64,000 bases of DNA from Hyalella azteca (GCF_000764305.2 NW_025947105.1:1-64000); one strand, 5' to 3'. Counted from the first letter of the stretch, positions 12,781 to 26,046 are shown. The notes: a model not told the origin generated them from the letters alone. Translations and numbers: made by a program.

Positions 12781-14289
12781 TTGCATTTCATAAATAAGAC
12801 TACTTAAAAACAAAAATGACAACAATGAAGTTTTGTACAAACATATCTTGGTTACAAACGTATATGCACACCGCATCACAGGGACAACATTGAACTGAGG
12901 CTCAGCACTCAGTGGCACCCCAAACAAAAATTACTTGGTTCATACTCATTTGATACTCCTTCAATACTCTCATTAGATAATTATTACATTATTATTCCTT
13001 TGGTGTGCGTAATTTTGCATCAGATGTGCTTCACTCTACCGTATGGAAAGTGATTCTTTCTCAAGTATTCTATTTGAGTACCGTAGTGATTTATGAAAGA
13101 ATCCAGATTTTGAATATTGTTGAAAATTTGCACCAGATACCCAGAAGAGGTTCAAATAACACAGATCTGGGTGAAAAAAACCAAAACCCATGCAAGCCAT
13201 GTGCTGCACATGTTGTGTACAAATTGTTGAAAAAAAAATTTCAAACTTCTGACTTTGGACTGCTGCCCCCCTACCACCTTCTTCCTCACCACTCCCCAGA
13301 TCTTTTCACCACCTCCAGGGTGCAGTACCACTCACTTTGAGAACCACTGAATTTTAAAGCTATTGACAATTCATTTCAACCAATGCTGGCAGAATGTTCT
13401 TAAACACTTGGAAAGCTCTGACAGAAAGAAAATTCCTAGCTTTGAAATTGATTTGCTATACCAATATATGCTATGGAGAAGAGAAGTTACATTTCATCAA
13501 CCCTTTATGGCCTAGGTTTACCCATGCTGGCATTCTAGAATAGTGTGTAAAGATTCTGATATTTTTGAATGGATACATGTCTTTTTCCAGCTGTGATTGG
13601 TTGAAATGTCATCCTCTCAGCAGTATGGAATCCTGGACAGGTAATATATTCTCACATTTCTCAGTAAAACAATAGATTGTAAGGCCTACCAGGTTATTCA
13701 AGAGGCTAGTTTTGAATCCAAATTAACAAATATGCATTCTGCACATGATTCAGTTCTGTAGTTAATATAAAAGAGGATGGAAATTTGAAAATTTGAACAA
13801 TCATTAATTTATATGGAGCAGTCCACAGCATGGTGTCATTTTAAATGCATTCTTAATGACCATCTACCTATGGAATTTTATACCGCGCCAGCCGAAATTG
13901 GAGTACATGCCCTGGACAAGAGCACCTTCGGTACCGGAATCATGGTCCCTGGTTTCCCTTTCCTGTCTTGCTTAATTTCCTGCCACCGCCCCCTCCCCAT
14001 CCACAAGTGCTCTGGTGGTCATGGTGGAGCTCTGTGACTATCCAGATCCAAGAATTCCACCATGATCCACATCACGCTTGCACCACCTGTCAGTCTAGTG
14101 GAGTTCTAGAGGGCTTTTAAATGAACCAGAACACCTAGCATATTGAAAGGCCATCATGTAACCAATCACAGTTGGGATAGGAAGACATCATGATCCCAAA
14201 ACCAATCAGTCTGGAGAGGATAAAATCACCATCCTATCAATCAGGCACAGTCTATAGAAGATGACATCTCAACCATTCACAGCTGGAAA

Positions 14290-14425
14290 AATTATAACTT
14301 GGTACCCACTGCAGTGAGTGACAAAGCGCATTTTCTTGTTAACAAAAATGTGAAGTCGTGGACAGATGGACATGGCAAGCACAATAATGCCTTTTTTTAT
14401 AAATGAGAAAATGTGCTGAAAACAT
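14290..14425 (+). repeat. Dispersed repeat R5 (CACTGCAGTGAGTGAC family), copy 1
   Basis: It contains cactgcagtgagtgaca, agcgcattttct and a gacggacatgac-g-gcacaat-like core, followed by ataaatgagaaaatg. Better-preserved relatives are at 45,648-45,790 and, as an inverted pair, at 58,277-58,563. This copy is the most diverged of the family. Confidence 0.75.
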
Positions 14426-14461
14426 ATATTTGCCCAAAAATGAAAGTAAATTTACGCACTA

Positions 14462-15258
14462 CAGCAATCCCTTGATTAACGCGGTTAATAAATCCCCGAG
14501 TTTTACCATGTTAAGCAAAACCGTGCTAATCAAACTTAAGAATATATGGGAATAATTATAATGAATCCTCAAAAATAGCTAAGTTACATAATAATTTTTT
14601 TCCACTAAAATTCATCATGTTTTTTTTTTCTAAATAATAGGGGAAATAAATAAAAGAAATGCAAATGAATTAACATTTATTTTTTACTGAAAAATGAATC
14701 CAATTTCAATTGCACAGTAGTATTAGATTTCTTTCTCTTCTTAGATTTAGATTTCTTCCCTTTTTGTCCATAAATATGACTGTAATTTATCAAGGAAAAT
14801 TATGTAGTTTGATAAAAATGAGCAGTAGATATGGCAGCGATCTTGACCTGTTGAAGGCTAACGAGTAACTAGAGCACCGGCACGGCGCACTTACCAGCGA
14901 ACGTTGCCGAACTCGACCATTCGAGTTATGAACGAGACAAGGCGCGGTTAAACCGACTCTGTAGTCAGCACGAGTGCCTATGGAACGGGACCTTATTTTA
15001 AAAATTATTGGCTGAAATTCATAAAGTAACAACAATTGGCGAATTTTTCCAAAAGTCGTAACAAAAGTAACAACATGAGACCTAATAAGCAAAAAGTAAC
15101 ATTTTTGTTACGAACGTAACACCTCTGGCTAGAGGCAGGAAAATGATGCGTTGTGAAAAAAAAGTCGGGCTAATCAAAACTGGCACAGCTTAGATTAAGG
15201 GTAGGTCACAAATTTTTTTTCCGCGTTTATCAAAACCGTGCTAATCAAGGGATTGCTG
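14462..15258. mobile_element. Non-autonomous Tc1/mariner (pogo/Tigger-like) element
   Basis: The left end CAGCAATCCCTTGATTA and the reverse complement of the right end start with the same 17 bases. They are flanked by TA on both sides (14,460-61 and 15,259-60), the target duplication of the Tc1/mariner superfamily. The TIR resembles Tigger/pogo ends (CAG..TCCCTTGATTA). The roughly 797-bp interior has no transposase, so this is a MITE-like or internally deleted copy. Confidence 0.8.
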
Positions 15259-15374
15259 TATACTAGAATTCTTGCCTAAATTATTTGAAATCAGTTTTTA
15301 AGAAATTAAATGTAAAAAAATATTAAGAATGCATTTTCTTCATAGATTTCAATACTATTAAAGTTTAAAAACTT

Positions 15375-15475
15375 CAGAGTATCTCTTATAGTAGTATCAG
15401 AGTATCTCTTAAAATCAGAGAGATACTTTAAGAGGTATAATTGTAAGAGATACTATAGAGAGGTATAATTGTAAA
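15375..15475. repeat. Nested short inverted and direct repeats
   Basis: The strings agagtatctctta (twice) and gagatact (twice, inverted) lie within 100 bp, with gaggtataattgtaa present twice. Small hairpins are possible. No gene context is visible. Confidence 0.6.
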
Positions 15476-16149
15476 ACCACTTTCAAAACTGATTGGTCCT
15501 CTTGGTCCTATCAAATGTTTGGTTTACAAAAGTTACATAACATTGATTGAAAATGTTAAGTACTAGATATGTACTTATGCTACTAATTTATCATAAAAGT
15601 TGTAGCCCCATATTTTCATGCTTTGTTACAAGTGAAATTTGTCACCTGAATTGAGAATTTTCTATTAAAATGTGAAAATCGCATGAATTACTTCATTACT
15701 AGTTTGTAATTAGTCTATCTATGAAAAGTTTTCTATGAGTTACAGCCATAAGAAAAAATTAACATAAATGAGATTATAGCTCCCAATTTTATTTGTTGAT
15801 ATTCAACAATGACAAGTATTAATTATTCAATTTTATACAACTTAACAAGAAGTGAAGCATATTTTAAGTCTGAAATAGCCCACAAAACATTTCTGACAAT
15901 TAATTCTTTAGAACATGACACTCAAAACGTATTGCGCGTGATGTCATCACAAGCTCCCACCTCCAACTCTTTAGTTACATTTGAGCCTGGGCAAACATGT
16001 CAGCACATCCTCATTTTCCCAAATATTGTGAATATTTTTTTCATTGATACGTTGCAGTTCTAATGTCTTGAGATAAGCAGTTATAACATCTTTATAATGT
16101 TAAGCTTGATATATGAACAAAAGAGTGAAGTGTGTTTGAGTTGGTCATA

Positions 16150-17771
16150 AAAAAGTACAGTTGCAAGGTGATCTTGACAGTTTAGTTGACTGGGCTGATA
16201 AGTGGCAGCTGTGTTTTAATGCTGACAAATGTAAAGTAATCCACCTTGGCAAGAATTATGAACAGCAAGATTACAGTATGAGAAAACATGTTTGCAATGA
16301 CAGTGATGATGTTGAAGTCAACAATGGAGAAGATTTAGTAGTTAGTATAGTATCTTATGTATGAAATTTCATCAAGATTGGATGATAAATGTATAAGTTT
16401 TTCTGGAGGGTAGCCAGTCCCCTTAATAAAGCCAATCAATGACTTTGACTTATCAGATGCTCTTACGAGTATATAGATGCAGAAGCAATGAAGCTGGTTT
16501 TTGTTGCTGTTGTTCATCCAAACTTAGAGTTTGGAAATGCAGTGTGGTCACCAAAATTAGAAAAGGACCAAAATTTAGTACAGAATGTTCAAAGACGTGC
16601 AATAAGGATAATTCCAGGATTAGAAGGCATACCTTATGGAGAAAGATTAAAGATTATGAAGCTTTCAAGCCTCCGTTGTCAATTTCTGCATGGTGACCCC
16701 ATTGAAGTATGCAGGTATACCCATGGTTTATACAAGGTCCCAGAAATATTACTGGAATTTGAAACAAGAACCAACACTAGCGGCCTCAGCTATCAACTAA
16801 AAAAACTGTGTTGTAACACATCCATGTGACAACATTTCTTCTTCTTGCTTTGCTTTAACATTTCTTGCTGATATCATCATTGATGCTCCGAGCATAAATG
16901 CCTTCAAGAACAGACCAGACATGGCTATGCAGGATCATATGTTCAGTCTTGAAATGCCTAGTACCTTACAAGACTTGCAATAAGTCCAGCAGCTATCTCT
17001 ATTAATACGTCAGTTATGGAGAGATCGGGTTCATAAGGCCGGATCCCTTGTGGAATCAGGTAATGATAAGTACAAGAATTGGCAACATGCCATGGGCCTA
17101 TTTCTTCAGTGCCAATATTTCTATTCTATATTGGTGGTAGCTGGGCAACCCATGAAAGCAAGTATTGTCATTTTGTCAGTCATTGTTGTCCTTTTGCAAC
17201 CTACGGAAGATATTTTACTATTCACTTCTTTATTTTTTACTTTACTTTGTGAATTGCAATTTGTGTACATTGTATTGTCTTATTGTGCATTGTATTGTAT
17301 TGCTTTGCTGACTCCAAGAAATTGACGACTTGTCTGATGCGCTAATTTGACAATTGACACTTGTTAAGTTATACTTCATCCTAATATGAAATCTAAAAAT
17401 ATAATGAAATTGTAAATTTTAATTGAAGTTAACTTTACATTTAATATAAGAATTTTATGTGACTTTGTGTTTGGTCTATAATTATATTATTCAGTTCGGT
17501 TATCAGAAGTCCTGTCTCCTGTCACTGGTAGAACAAGACAGGGCACCCTTCACAAGAGTAATAAGTACCACCAATCCTAAAATTGCACTGATTCTGCATC
17601 ATGCATGCATAGTTCACTCTGGGAAAGGTCTCAATCCAGTGTGGAAAATATAACTTTATAAACCACAACTGCATAGTTGCAAGGGAGAACATTTTTTATT
17701 GCTCATCCTCTAATTCATTTGTGAGTCCTATAGTAGACTAGTAAGTAAATTGGATACCAGCATTAATATAC
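16150..17771 (+). mobile_element. LINE-type retrotransposon fragment, copy 2
   Basis: Bases 16,161-16,350 encode part of a LINE reverse transcriptase downstream of the catalytic FADD region: LDSLVDWADKWQLCFNADKC, KVIHLG, then an EDLVV segment. After a junction at about 16,352 the element resumes with the C-terminal part (16,488-16,829: VHPNLEFGNAVWSPKL, RRAIRIIPGLEGIPYGERLK). From 16,356 it is nearly identical to 2,904-4,325, including the 3' UTR, to 17,771. The non-coding insert between the two RT parts is shared with copy 1, so both derive from one already defective parent. Confidence 0.85.
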
Positions 17772-18373
17772 ATATGAAATTGATTAAAATATTGAGTAAA
17801 TGAGGAAATTATAAATGAACCAATTCTAAAAAAATCTCTGCCACTATGCACAACAGGTAGGTCAGATTAGAATTTTCCTACTTACTACTGAAATCTCATG
17901 GCTCAAATGTGACAAGTATTCAATACAATTATAATTGATCTAAATGGAATCTTGCAGTTCCATTAATGGTGGTAATGCTCTAGTCATGGATCTGAAGGTA
18001 GATATACATTTCTCACCTAGTTGCTTGCTGTTAGTTAAGTGCAAAGATTTTAATTTTGCCCAATGAATGAAAATATATATTGCAATTTAAGGGAAAAATA
18101 TAAAATCAATTGAGTAAGTACCAGTGCTATATAAAGAACAGTAAATACTTATATTTTCTGTCTCTGCTGAACTTGCTCCAGAACCAGTGTGGAAAAGATC
18201 TACTCTCTGAACTCTCTGAATCATAACATAACATATTGATCTCAGCGCTGAAGTGTAGGCCTGATGTGGCCTGTCGTCGATTCTTTTCCTTTTTGTGCCT
18301 TGTTTACAGAAGATCTAATATTGTTTCATTTGACCGGATATTTTCATGACTGACAATAGTTTCAAGTAGCTAC
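17772..18373. other. AT-rich intergenic stretch
   Basis: I see no exon, RNA gene or clear repeat in this stretch. Confidence 0.3.
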
Positions 18374-18840
18374 ATATACAACAAAGTTTCATTGGAATCT
18401 GTTCAGCAGTTTGGAAGAAATTTCTTGGTTGCCGTGAATTTAAGCGACAAATTATCCGGCAATACGGGCCGAATATAAGGAAATGTAAAATTGCGAATGA
18501 CAGTGAAATGAAAAGAAACTCACAAATGAAGGTAAAATTAAAAAAAATTGTTGAAAAGCTACAAAATTGCCATTTGGTAGTTAGGAATGTATATTCAAAA
18601 TTTTGTTCAAATCTGTTCAGTAGTTTAGAAGAAATTCTTTGATCAGTGCGAATTTTGGCCTTTATTGCAATATAACTCACAAACGAAGGTGGAATTTATA
18701 CATTTTTATGAGCTATAAATTACCATTAGGTTCTGATGAATACTTGTTCCAAGTTTCCTTGAGCTGCGTTCATTAGTTTGGGAGATATTACTTGATAATT
18801 GAATTTGGAGATTGGCAACTGGCCACATGTCCGGCTGTAA
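18374..18840 (+). repeat. Segmental duplication R3a, copy A part 1
   Basis: This is nearly identical to 29,095-29,549, beginning tatacaacaaagtttcattg. It contains two diverged internal units built around ctgttcagtagttt-agaagaaatt and ataactcacaaacgaaggt. The same unit recurs in reverse orientation at about 27,600-27,800 and 28,700-29,000. Confidence 0.85.
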
Positions 18841-19082
18841 ATTTGCTCAAGACGTCTTAGGTTTCTAGTGCTAAAACAGTTTAAACACTTTAAAACATAT
18901 TGGTTCACTAAATGGGGTTCTATTTGTGAAATACACATTTGTGTTAATCTGTTATCTTTCTAAATTGCAGCGTACTAAATTTCAAGAAAGAGACGTATGT
19001 TTTTAAATGTGTCTGTGAGGGGCGCTAGAAGTGCACTAGGGAGCCAAAGCGAGCACTAACCTGAAAAAGTTTGGGAACCACT
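18841..19082 (-). mobile_element. hAT-type terminal fragment
   Basis: The segment ends in aaaaagtttgggaaccactg, the right-hand end typical of hAT elements (reverse complement CAGTGGTTCCCAAACTTTTT). No matching left end is visible nearby. It belongs to the roughly 899 bp present here but absent from the sister duplication at 29.5 kb. Confidence 0.6.
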
Positions 19083-19777
19083 GATTTAAATTATCAACAA
19101 GTTGAACAATTCTTCAGATGAAGTTGGTAGATCAGAAGGCATGTTTCAGGTAGCAGTTTTAATTTATTAAAAGCGTTTAAAATGCAACAAACATTCATTT
19201 TCAAGCTACAACAAGCATCATATATTAAAATTTTGGTGGAAATTAGTACATAATGTGTAAATAGGATACTAGCGTAAAATTTGTAACACCAGTTTTTCAC
19301 CGGACAAATTGGACTAACAACCAGGACACCTAGGCGCTGTCTCATTAGCTTCAAACTGGAGGGCAAGTGAACCACATGAGACAAGCTCATGACCAGACCA
19401 TCTCTCACATTGTGCTGGAATAATCCACCAGTATCGGATAAAGCAGTGGCCCCATATCAACTGACCAACGATTGCTGAACCCCACATCTCTACATATTGG
19501 ACTTCTGCTATCAATCGCCTAACTACTGGATTTGTCTGAACTCTGAGAGAGTTTTCAGATTGATTTTCCTGGTTCAAAATTTGACTCCAGTATCTTATTT
19601 ACATATATTATGTACTTATTTCTACCAAAATTTCAATATTTAATGCTTCTTAGAACTTGAAAATGAATGTTTGTTGCATTTGAGAAGTGGTTATTAAACT
19701 AAAACTGCTTCCTGCAACATGCCTTCTGATCTACCAACTTCATCTGAAGATTTTTCCCCTCTGATAATTTAAATCAA
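19078..19777. mobile_element. Foldback element with about 130-bp terminal inverted repeats
   Basis: The left arm (about 19,078-19,215: tgatttaaattatcaac, cttcagatgaagttggtaga, tcagaaggcatgtt) is the inverse of the right arm (about 19,625-19,777: catgccttctgatctaccaa, cttcatctgaag, tgataatttaaatca). Part of the same terminal sequence is found alone at 38,281-38,320. It is probably a MITE or foldback transposon. The transposase family is not identifiable. Confidence 0.75.
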
Positions 19778-20974
19778 CAAATTCTCTGGTATTTAATCGT
19801 ACATGTGTAAACAAGCAGGTTCTGCCATTCAATAATAATATATAAATTTATATACATGTTAGCATGCATGATAATCACATACCTTGAAATTTATATTATG
19901 CAACTCCTGATATCTGTGTTTCTGTAAAACATATTATATATTGTCAACATATGATTAAAATCTCAATAACAATTATTCTCCAAGTGATATTAAAAGCAAT
20001 GAAGCTTTTTGTGGCTTGCAGCAAATCTCTGAAAACTTCATCAAGATGACATTTCATCATATATATTTATGAAACTGGCAATTATTATTAAAGATTTGGT
20101 AATATTTAATGTACTATTAGGAGGATTATTGGAGAGCCAAAGAAGATATTGAATTTTAAATCTCAGAGACTGTTCTACTTCCATCTGACATTTCTGCAGC
20201 CGGTTTTTCTGATTGCTGTGATGTTCTGAATAGATTTAATAGAACTGTGCATATGAACTCTTCAAAACTTTTCTCTTGTTGTTAGGTTGTGCATTGATTT
20301 TTACTTCATTTACATGTTTTGCATCTACACGGAAATTTATTGACAAATTCTTTTCATTTTAAATGCAAGTAATGGGTTTGTTTTGCATGGTACAGGGTCA
20401 TACCGTGAAAGGATACAAATGCATTATTACACAGCTGCCTCTGTTAACAGGAGCAGGCATGGAAAATATGTGGTCATTTTTATATGTATATGCTTAGTCA
20501 AACCATGTGAGTATATGTTTGCAGCTATTATGCATTTGTGTTTAAATTATTTTTATGCACAGCATACGGAAATTTTTCTCTTAATATTTTGTTACACTGC
20601 AGATGGATAAGATAAAATAAATTTCTGCGATTCTGACGCATCTTCCAGACTATAGTCTAAACTGTAGAATTATTTATTCAAACTATAACAACTGTTATGT
20701 CATTTCTCTAATTTTACCCTTAAAATAGGAGATAAACCTTGAAAAACTCCTTATCTTCACATAAGAGGCAATATGGCACATTATAACACTATCATTTTGC
20801 ATTATTCAAAGATGCATTCATGATCATAGTTTGACTGCCATTAGCATGCTGTCAGACATGACCGTTTCTAAAAGACCATTAACAAGAATTTTTGTGCACA
20901 AAAAATTTGAGTGGATGGCCAGTAGAAAAAAAACAAATGAATACTGTTGACAAAAAAAATGTTTGTGTGCTGAG
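19740..20974 (+). repeat. Segmental duplication R3b, copy A part 2
   Basis: This is nearly identical to 29,549-30,783, with the same short frames on both strands. Homology ends abruptly at gtgctgag. Here an AT-rich tract beginning cagggttggcgatttttt follows, while the sister copy continues gttgatgtaaactg. It contains no recognisable gene. Confidence 0.9.
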
Positions 20975-21070
20975 CAGGGTTGGCGATTTTTTTGATTTTT
21001 TAAAAAAAATCAAAAATCAATGATTTTTTTTTATTTTTTCATGATTTTTTTGATTTTTTGATTTTTTGTA
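20975..21070. repeat. AT-rich low-complexity tract with hAT-like start
   Basis: CAGGGTTGGCGA followed by runs of gattttttt/aaaaatc resembles the ends of some hAT elements. It lies exactly where homology to the sister duplication breaks, suggesting an insertion. I could not locate a second terminus. Confidence 0.45.
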
Positions 21071-21607
21071 TTTTTGAGGTGTTATTTTTTATGTTGCAAT
21101 TAGCCTACTAACAATAACAGTATATGGATCATAATGGATGGCTTAAAAGGGCACTTATTGCCTTCAATAATGGCCAACAGGCCAAGGTAGTGTTCACTAC
21201 TTAGGGATTTTTGGGTGAACAATTATTGATAAGTCTATTCATTAGCTTTGTAAAGTTTGTATGGAGCAAGGTAATGAGCTAAATATAGAGGGCTTTTTGA
21301 CTATCTTTTTTATTTTCTGTTCAGCCATTATTAAATGCACGAACTAGATCTCTTGAACGGAGAAAAGGACGGGGAGAAATACAGAAAGGGACGGAGAAAC
21401 ATACAACCATGACTGTATTTTTGAAGGACAAGTTATCAATTTTGAGACTTGATCGTGGCAAATGATAGTGCCTATTCAATACAAGGTAACAATGAGAATT
21501 GTGAATGAGAAGGAGGCATATACATACCACATCAATTTTATGAACATCAAATGCATATATACAGGGTAGACATTGGAAATGCACCTATTTTATGAGAAAG
21601 TGCAGGT

Positions 21608-22861
21608 CAAATTATAAAATTGAAAAAATAGGTGCTAGACATCTGTAAGTTCACATTGGCTGATTGCGGGTTGCTTGCCAAAGACCACCACTGCCCTGGA
21701 TGTAATGGACCATCATGATTCCTGCCTTCTGGAATGTAGCCTACAACACTTCTGGACAATCGTATCTAGGCCGTGCCTCAAACCAACCCTCAGTTGAAAG
21801 GCCACTGGTCAAAGGACATTAAGTTTTGGAACAATATGCTATCTGAAACCTAACCTCAGATGCAGTGAACGTAAAATTATGTAATTTAACGATGCCGGGA
21901 AGTCATATTCGATCTACAGCCTAGTGGTGCATGGCAGGTTTTATGCAAGGCTGGAGGAGGACAAAGCTGAGTGGTTCACGGCTGATTGGTGGATGCCGTA
22001 GAGATCCAAGGCGTTTTATTCATGGCTTATTGGTGCACAAAATTGGTGGTGCATGGCTGTGCTCCCCTGATTGCCACTGTGAAAATTAAGATACCCACTA
22101 AAATGGATTCCCAGTACTGGAATAACAAATAGCAGTTGCTTTTCTACCTTTCCTTTTCACTACAGCACTAACTTCCTCTTTTGCAAGCATGTTAGAACAG
22201 GACTCAGCATTAGTTCATCATGAAATTTGTTTACTTGGCTTCAAATAATTCTTATTATGAGTGATGATGCATTCAGTCGTTTTCAACAAATTCAGTGATT
22301 CAAATTGATTTTTACTGACTAGAAATGATCATGAAGCCTCCATGCATTTGCTGTATCAGTGTTTGCCAACTTAAACAGTTGTTGGCAGCACTTCATGTTT
22401 TGTCTTGGTGCAGTTTTGTAAGACATCATCTAAATAAATTTAAAAATTCCCCATTCAACATTTTACCCCAGAATGCTTTGTAGATTGAGTTTTGTAGTTA
22501 CATTCTGATTTATTCGACCAGAAAATGTTTTTTCAAGGCTCAATACTTGTGTGATGCAAATTTTTATTGTAATTATATGATAAATGCAGTGTACCTCATA
22601 TGGCACATGTTGCCCAAAAAGATGACAGTTTCCATTCCAGGTGACTTGCACCAATAGGGACTAACAGTTTTTATGTCAGAATCTTGTCAAAATGGCTTAG
22701 ACAAGAACAGGAGTTAAAGTTATTAAGTTTGAACAAGTTACATCACTGGAATACAGGCTATTTTGGAAGTTGCAGTCAAAATGTTAAAGAAGTTGAAACT
22801 TGAAATGGAAACATGGGAGTGTGTATATACTATATATGTTTATCTCTATCACAAAATTGCC
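21608..22861 (+). repeat. Dispersed 1.25-kb repeat R1, copy 2
   Basis: This is the intact-looking sister of 916-2,166, with scattered substitutions and a small tatatac expansion near 22,825. It ends without an adapter, showing what should follow the truncated copy. No coding capacity is recognised. Confidence 0.88.
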
Positions 22862-24047
22862 AAAACAATGTGACAATAAAACAATTTATAAGGAACACCT
22901 TTGGCTTAACCCTTTTGAACTGCAATGTGCTTTACAACTTTTTAATGGTATTTTTCTCATAATCATATTAAATTAGGGTTGTTTAATATATTTTGCAGAA
23001 AAAATAATTAAATATACATTTAAATGACAGATATATAGGAGGTGACAGATTTTGTGACATTTTGCTGCAGCACTATAGCTGCACTTCTGTTGCTGTTATT
23101 TGTTGAACTTATCTGTTGCACTCAATACCTAGCTCTACCAAAAAATTAGGTGTTATGGATTATAGAAATGCATCTTTATGCCAAAAAATTTTTATTGTGA
23201 GAAATAATGATTTTTCTTCAAAAATATTTAATTAGGTACTATATATATGTTGATAGTTAAATATCACAAACTTCCTTCAGCAATTGGGTGTGCTAGCTAC
23301 AATAAGATATCACAATAACCAGGTAAAAAAATCCTTTAGCAGTTTACATTGGTGAAGCTACATAAGTAGCAATTTTCTTTATCATTTACATCATTTTAGT
23401 GATGAACTACAAGGAAGCATAATGCAATTGATCAACATTATCAATGCATAAAGTCTATCACTGATGTTACTCTTTCAAGTTGTTTTTTATGGAGTTACTG
23501 CAGAAATGCAGTACAGTGTTCACATTGGACAGCAGGTCTTGATTTGTCTCCCTTTGTCAAGCACACTTGGCCACTCTGCCCCTGGACACATTGAGCTGAG
23601 GCCCACATAATCATACTTTAGACAATTTCACTGAAACTGGAGTCAAAAAGTCACTGTTTCTTCCAGCTTGCTGTTGGCTTTGTTGGAAATTTCAGGAGTC
23701 CAGTGCCCAGTTGCTCCAAGAGCAATGCAATCTCCTCTTCCAGGCAGTTCTTACTCCTCATATTTACCTGAAAGAGAAAGTTCTTATCAAAACTTGTGAA
23801 CTGATAGCTCTCATACCATAAAATGTTATAAAACGGAACAAAATATGAATATTCCATGTGAGCATTGTCACTGAATCACTTATACTGAGTGTTTACATAA
23901 AATAAAAAACCAAATTCAAGAAAATTCGATTTTTCTGTGCGAGTTCGTCACTGAAATATATAAACTGACATTTCTCAGTCAATAAGTATACAATGCCACT
24001 AAATTATAGTATTTTGAATATATGTCACTAGAACACACACTGTCAAC
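22862..24047. other. Intergenic stretch
   Basis: TTAACCCTTTTGAACTGC at 22,913 and the inverted cagtcacgaaagggttaa near 24,720 could be ends of a piggyBac-like element, but their similarity beyond TTAACCCTTT is weak. I see no exon. Confidence 0.3.
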
Positions 24048-24207
24048 TGGGGTGACTTCAGCCACACTTACAAAAGAATCAAATGGCAGCAAAACAAAAT
24101 AAAGAACATTGGCCAAATTTATTATTGGCCAACATTGATTATTTTGTTTTGCTGCCATTTGTTTCTGTTGTGTGGCCAACGTCACCCCCAGTAGCCGAAG
24201 TCACCCC
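24048..24207. repeat. Inverted repeat (hairpin)
   Basis: The arm aatggcagcaaaacaaaat (24,081 on) pairs with attttgttttgctgccatt (24,140 on), with a ggccaa/ttggcc inner stem and a loop of about 6 nt. The outer gtgacttcagccacac also pairs imperfectly with gtgtggccaacgtcac and gccgaagtcacccc. Both strands therefore encode similar short peptides (MAAKQN...). Confidence 0.8.
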
Positions 24208-26019
24208 ATTTAATGGTACTGCATGTTCTCAATTGATAAAGCATTATGAAATTCAATCAAAATAGATCATTCTGAATGAGTTTACGTATTGCATTTTATA
24301 ACATTGCACGCACATCCCACCAGGTCTACTTAGCCCCACTTCAATCAGAGGGACACATTAGTCCTAGTGAAATTTTTGCATATTAAATCATTGTAGGTGC
24401 ATTACATTTGATAAAGGACACAATCACATCTATCCACATATCAATACCTTAGCAGTAAACTTTTCAAAAATATTAGCAGTTCATCACACAGTTCTTTTTG
24501 TTGCCAGAGAAATACAATGAGCAAATAGCACACTCTGCGTATCAAGCAGTCCCGTCATGAACAATGGTGTTTGCAGCAGTGCAAACCACTTCAGATGCAA
24601 GATATTATATTTTTGGGATTTCTTAGAGGTTTCTTTAGAGTTGGCTGTTTCTTGAATGTTGTGCTATATGCAAGCTTTATTAAGTCGGACGTCATATTCC
24701 CGTCAGTCACGAAAGGGTTAAAAACACACCCACAAATGATAATTGTTGAAATTTTGCTCAAAAACTCCTGTTCTTTAAGTTCTGGTAGTTGTATTTTACT
24801 CAAAGTTTTTGAACAAATGATTTCAATAAAAGACTTGTTCAATATAAAATATATTTTTCTAACAATATCTTTGATATCATCCATAACATTTGCAGCTGCC
24901 TCAATTTCCAGCCACAAATCTAAATAAACAATGCCATGGTTGGCATTTCATTTGCTTTTTCTTTCCAGTATTTTTGATCACAGTAGCAAATTTTACCACA
25001 ACTGCACATGTGTGAATTTTGTGAGACATACCTATGGAATTTATTTCATGATAATAAGCCCGGATTTAGGTAGGACAAAATTTACAATGTCTTTGGTAGA
25101 AATTGACTTGTCATGTGAAAATAAGCACAAAAATTGTAATAAGACTACTGGTTTACTCAATTCAAGTAGCTGAATCCCAATCTAAGAGTTGGTGTTGTGC
25201 TCTTTGCATTGTTTACAGATTCTAATTATGATCAATGGTGAAAACAAGATGACAGCCATTGTGAACATGCAATACAAAACATGAATCAAATTGAAGGTAG
25301 AGCATTCAAACAACATTGAAAATACTTAACATATGCAATCATTTCAGGTCCTAGGTTGTACAGCAATAGAATTTGAGTGTAAATTATTGATTTGTGAACC
25401 TGTCTGAGCTTGATTTGGGCTAAAAAATTAATATACCATGTTTTGAGCTCAGTTTTTGGTGGTTGTGAACAGTGTTGAATTTAAAAGGGCTTGTATATGA
25501 AAGGGTTAGGTACATGTGGTTCATGTAGTGTGCAAGTGGCAATCTTATTCTAGAATTTCATCACTCACTAGACAGTCATGTGCATCAGCTGTTACTACAT
25601 TCTCTGGTCATCTTGTTTTAGAGAAGTTGCTGCTTTGCAATGAGAACTATCCTAAAATACACATTTTATAATCATGCAGCAAGAGAAAGAACCCCACCGT
25701 CAGAAATCAAGAAGTCCAAACCTTAAACTTGGAGGGAGACCAAACAGTGTGTTTTGAGATTTGCACAACAACTTTCATGCGAGAGCCAATTCAAATATAA
25801 ATGACTGCAGCTTCAACTTGATACAAGTACATGAAATTTTTAAGTGAGAGTTCATTCACACATATTTATGTACCAGACTGTAAAGTATGGCAAAACATTG
25901 ATCAAAGACACCAAATTAATTGCCTCAAGTATACCAAGGTATTATCTATTTTTGCTATGCAGATCAAGATAACTGTAGGTGATAGGAATAAATTTAAACA
26001 AGTGGGAGATACAAATGCA
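24208..26019. other. Intergenic stretch, both strands partly open at 24.6-24.9 kb
   Basis: Bases 24,591-24,917 are open on both strands for more than 100 codons. The minus frame (ELKEQEFLSKIS, ICGCVFNPFVTDG) looks weakly protein-like but matches no family I know and has no supported start or splice sites. It could be a transposon coding relic. Nothing else is supported. Confidence 0.3.
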
Positions 26020-26046
26020 TAGGGAGCACAGCCATGCACCACCAAT

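Larger units (their letters stand above)
9094..13349 (-). mobile_element. Decayed hAT transposon (about 4.26 kb)
   Basis: The left end CAGTGGTTCCCAAAGCTTTG and the reverse complement of the right end (CAGTGGTTCTCAAAGTGAG) are matching hAT-type terminal inverted repeats. Between them, on the minus strand, lie broken pieces of a ZBED5/SCAND3-like hAT transposase in the right order. An 8-bp target duplication is not evident (gactaaag left, aattttaa right), so the element is old or its ends belong to different insertions. SINE-like and other segments interrupt the gene at about 10.5-11.0 and 11.24-11.56 kb. Confidence 0.8.

Noticed and set aside
22913..24722. 1.8-kb piggyBac element from the TTAACCCTTT pair
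   Set aside because: Beyond the first ten bases the two ends do not match convincingly, and TTAACCCTTT is frequent in this DNA.
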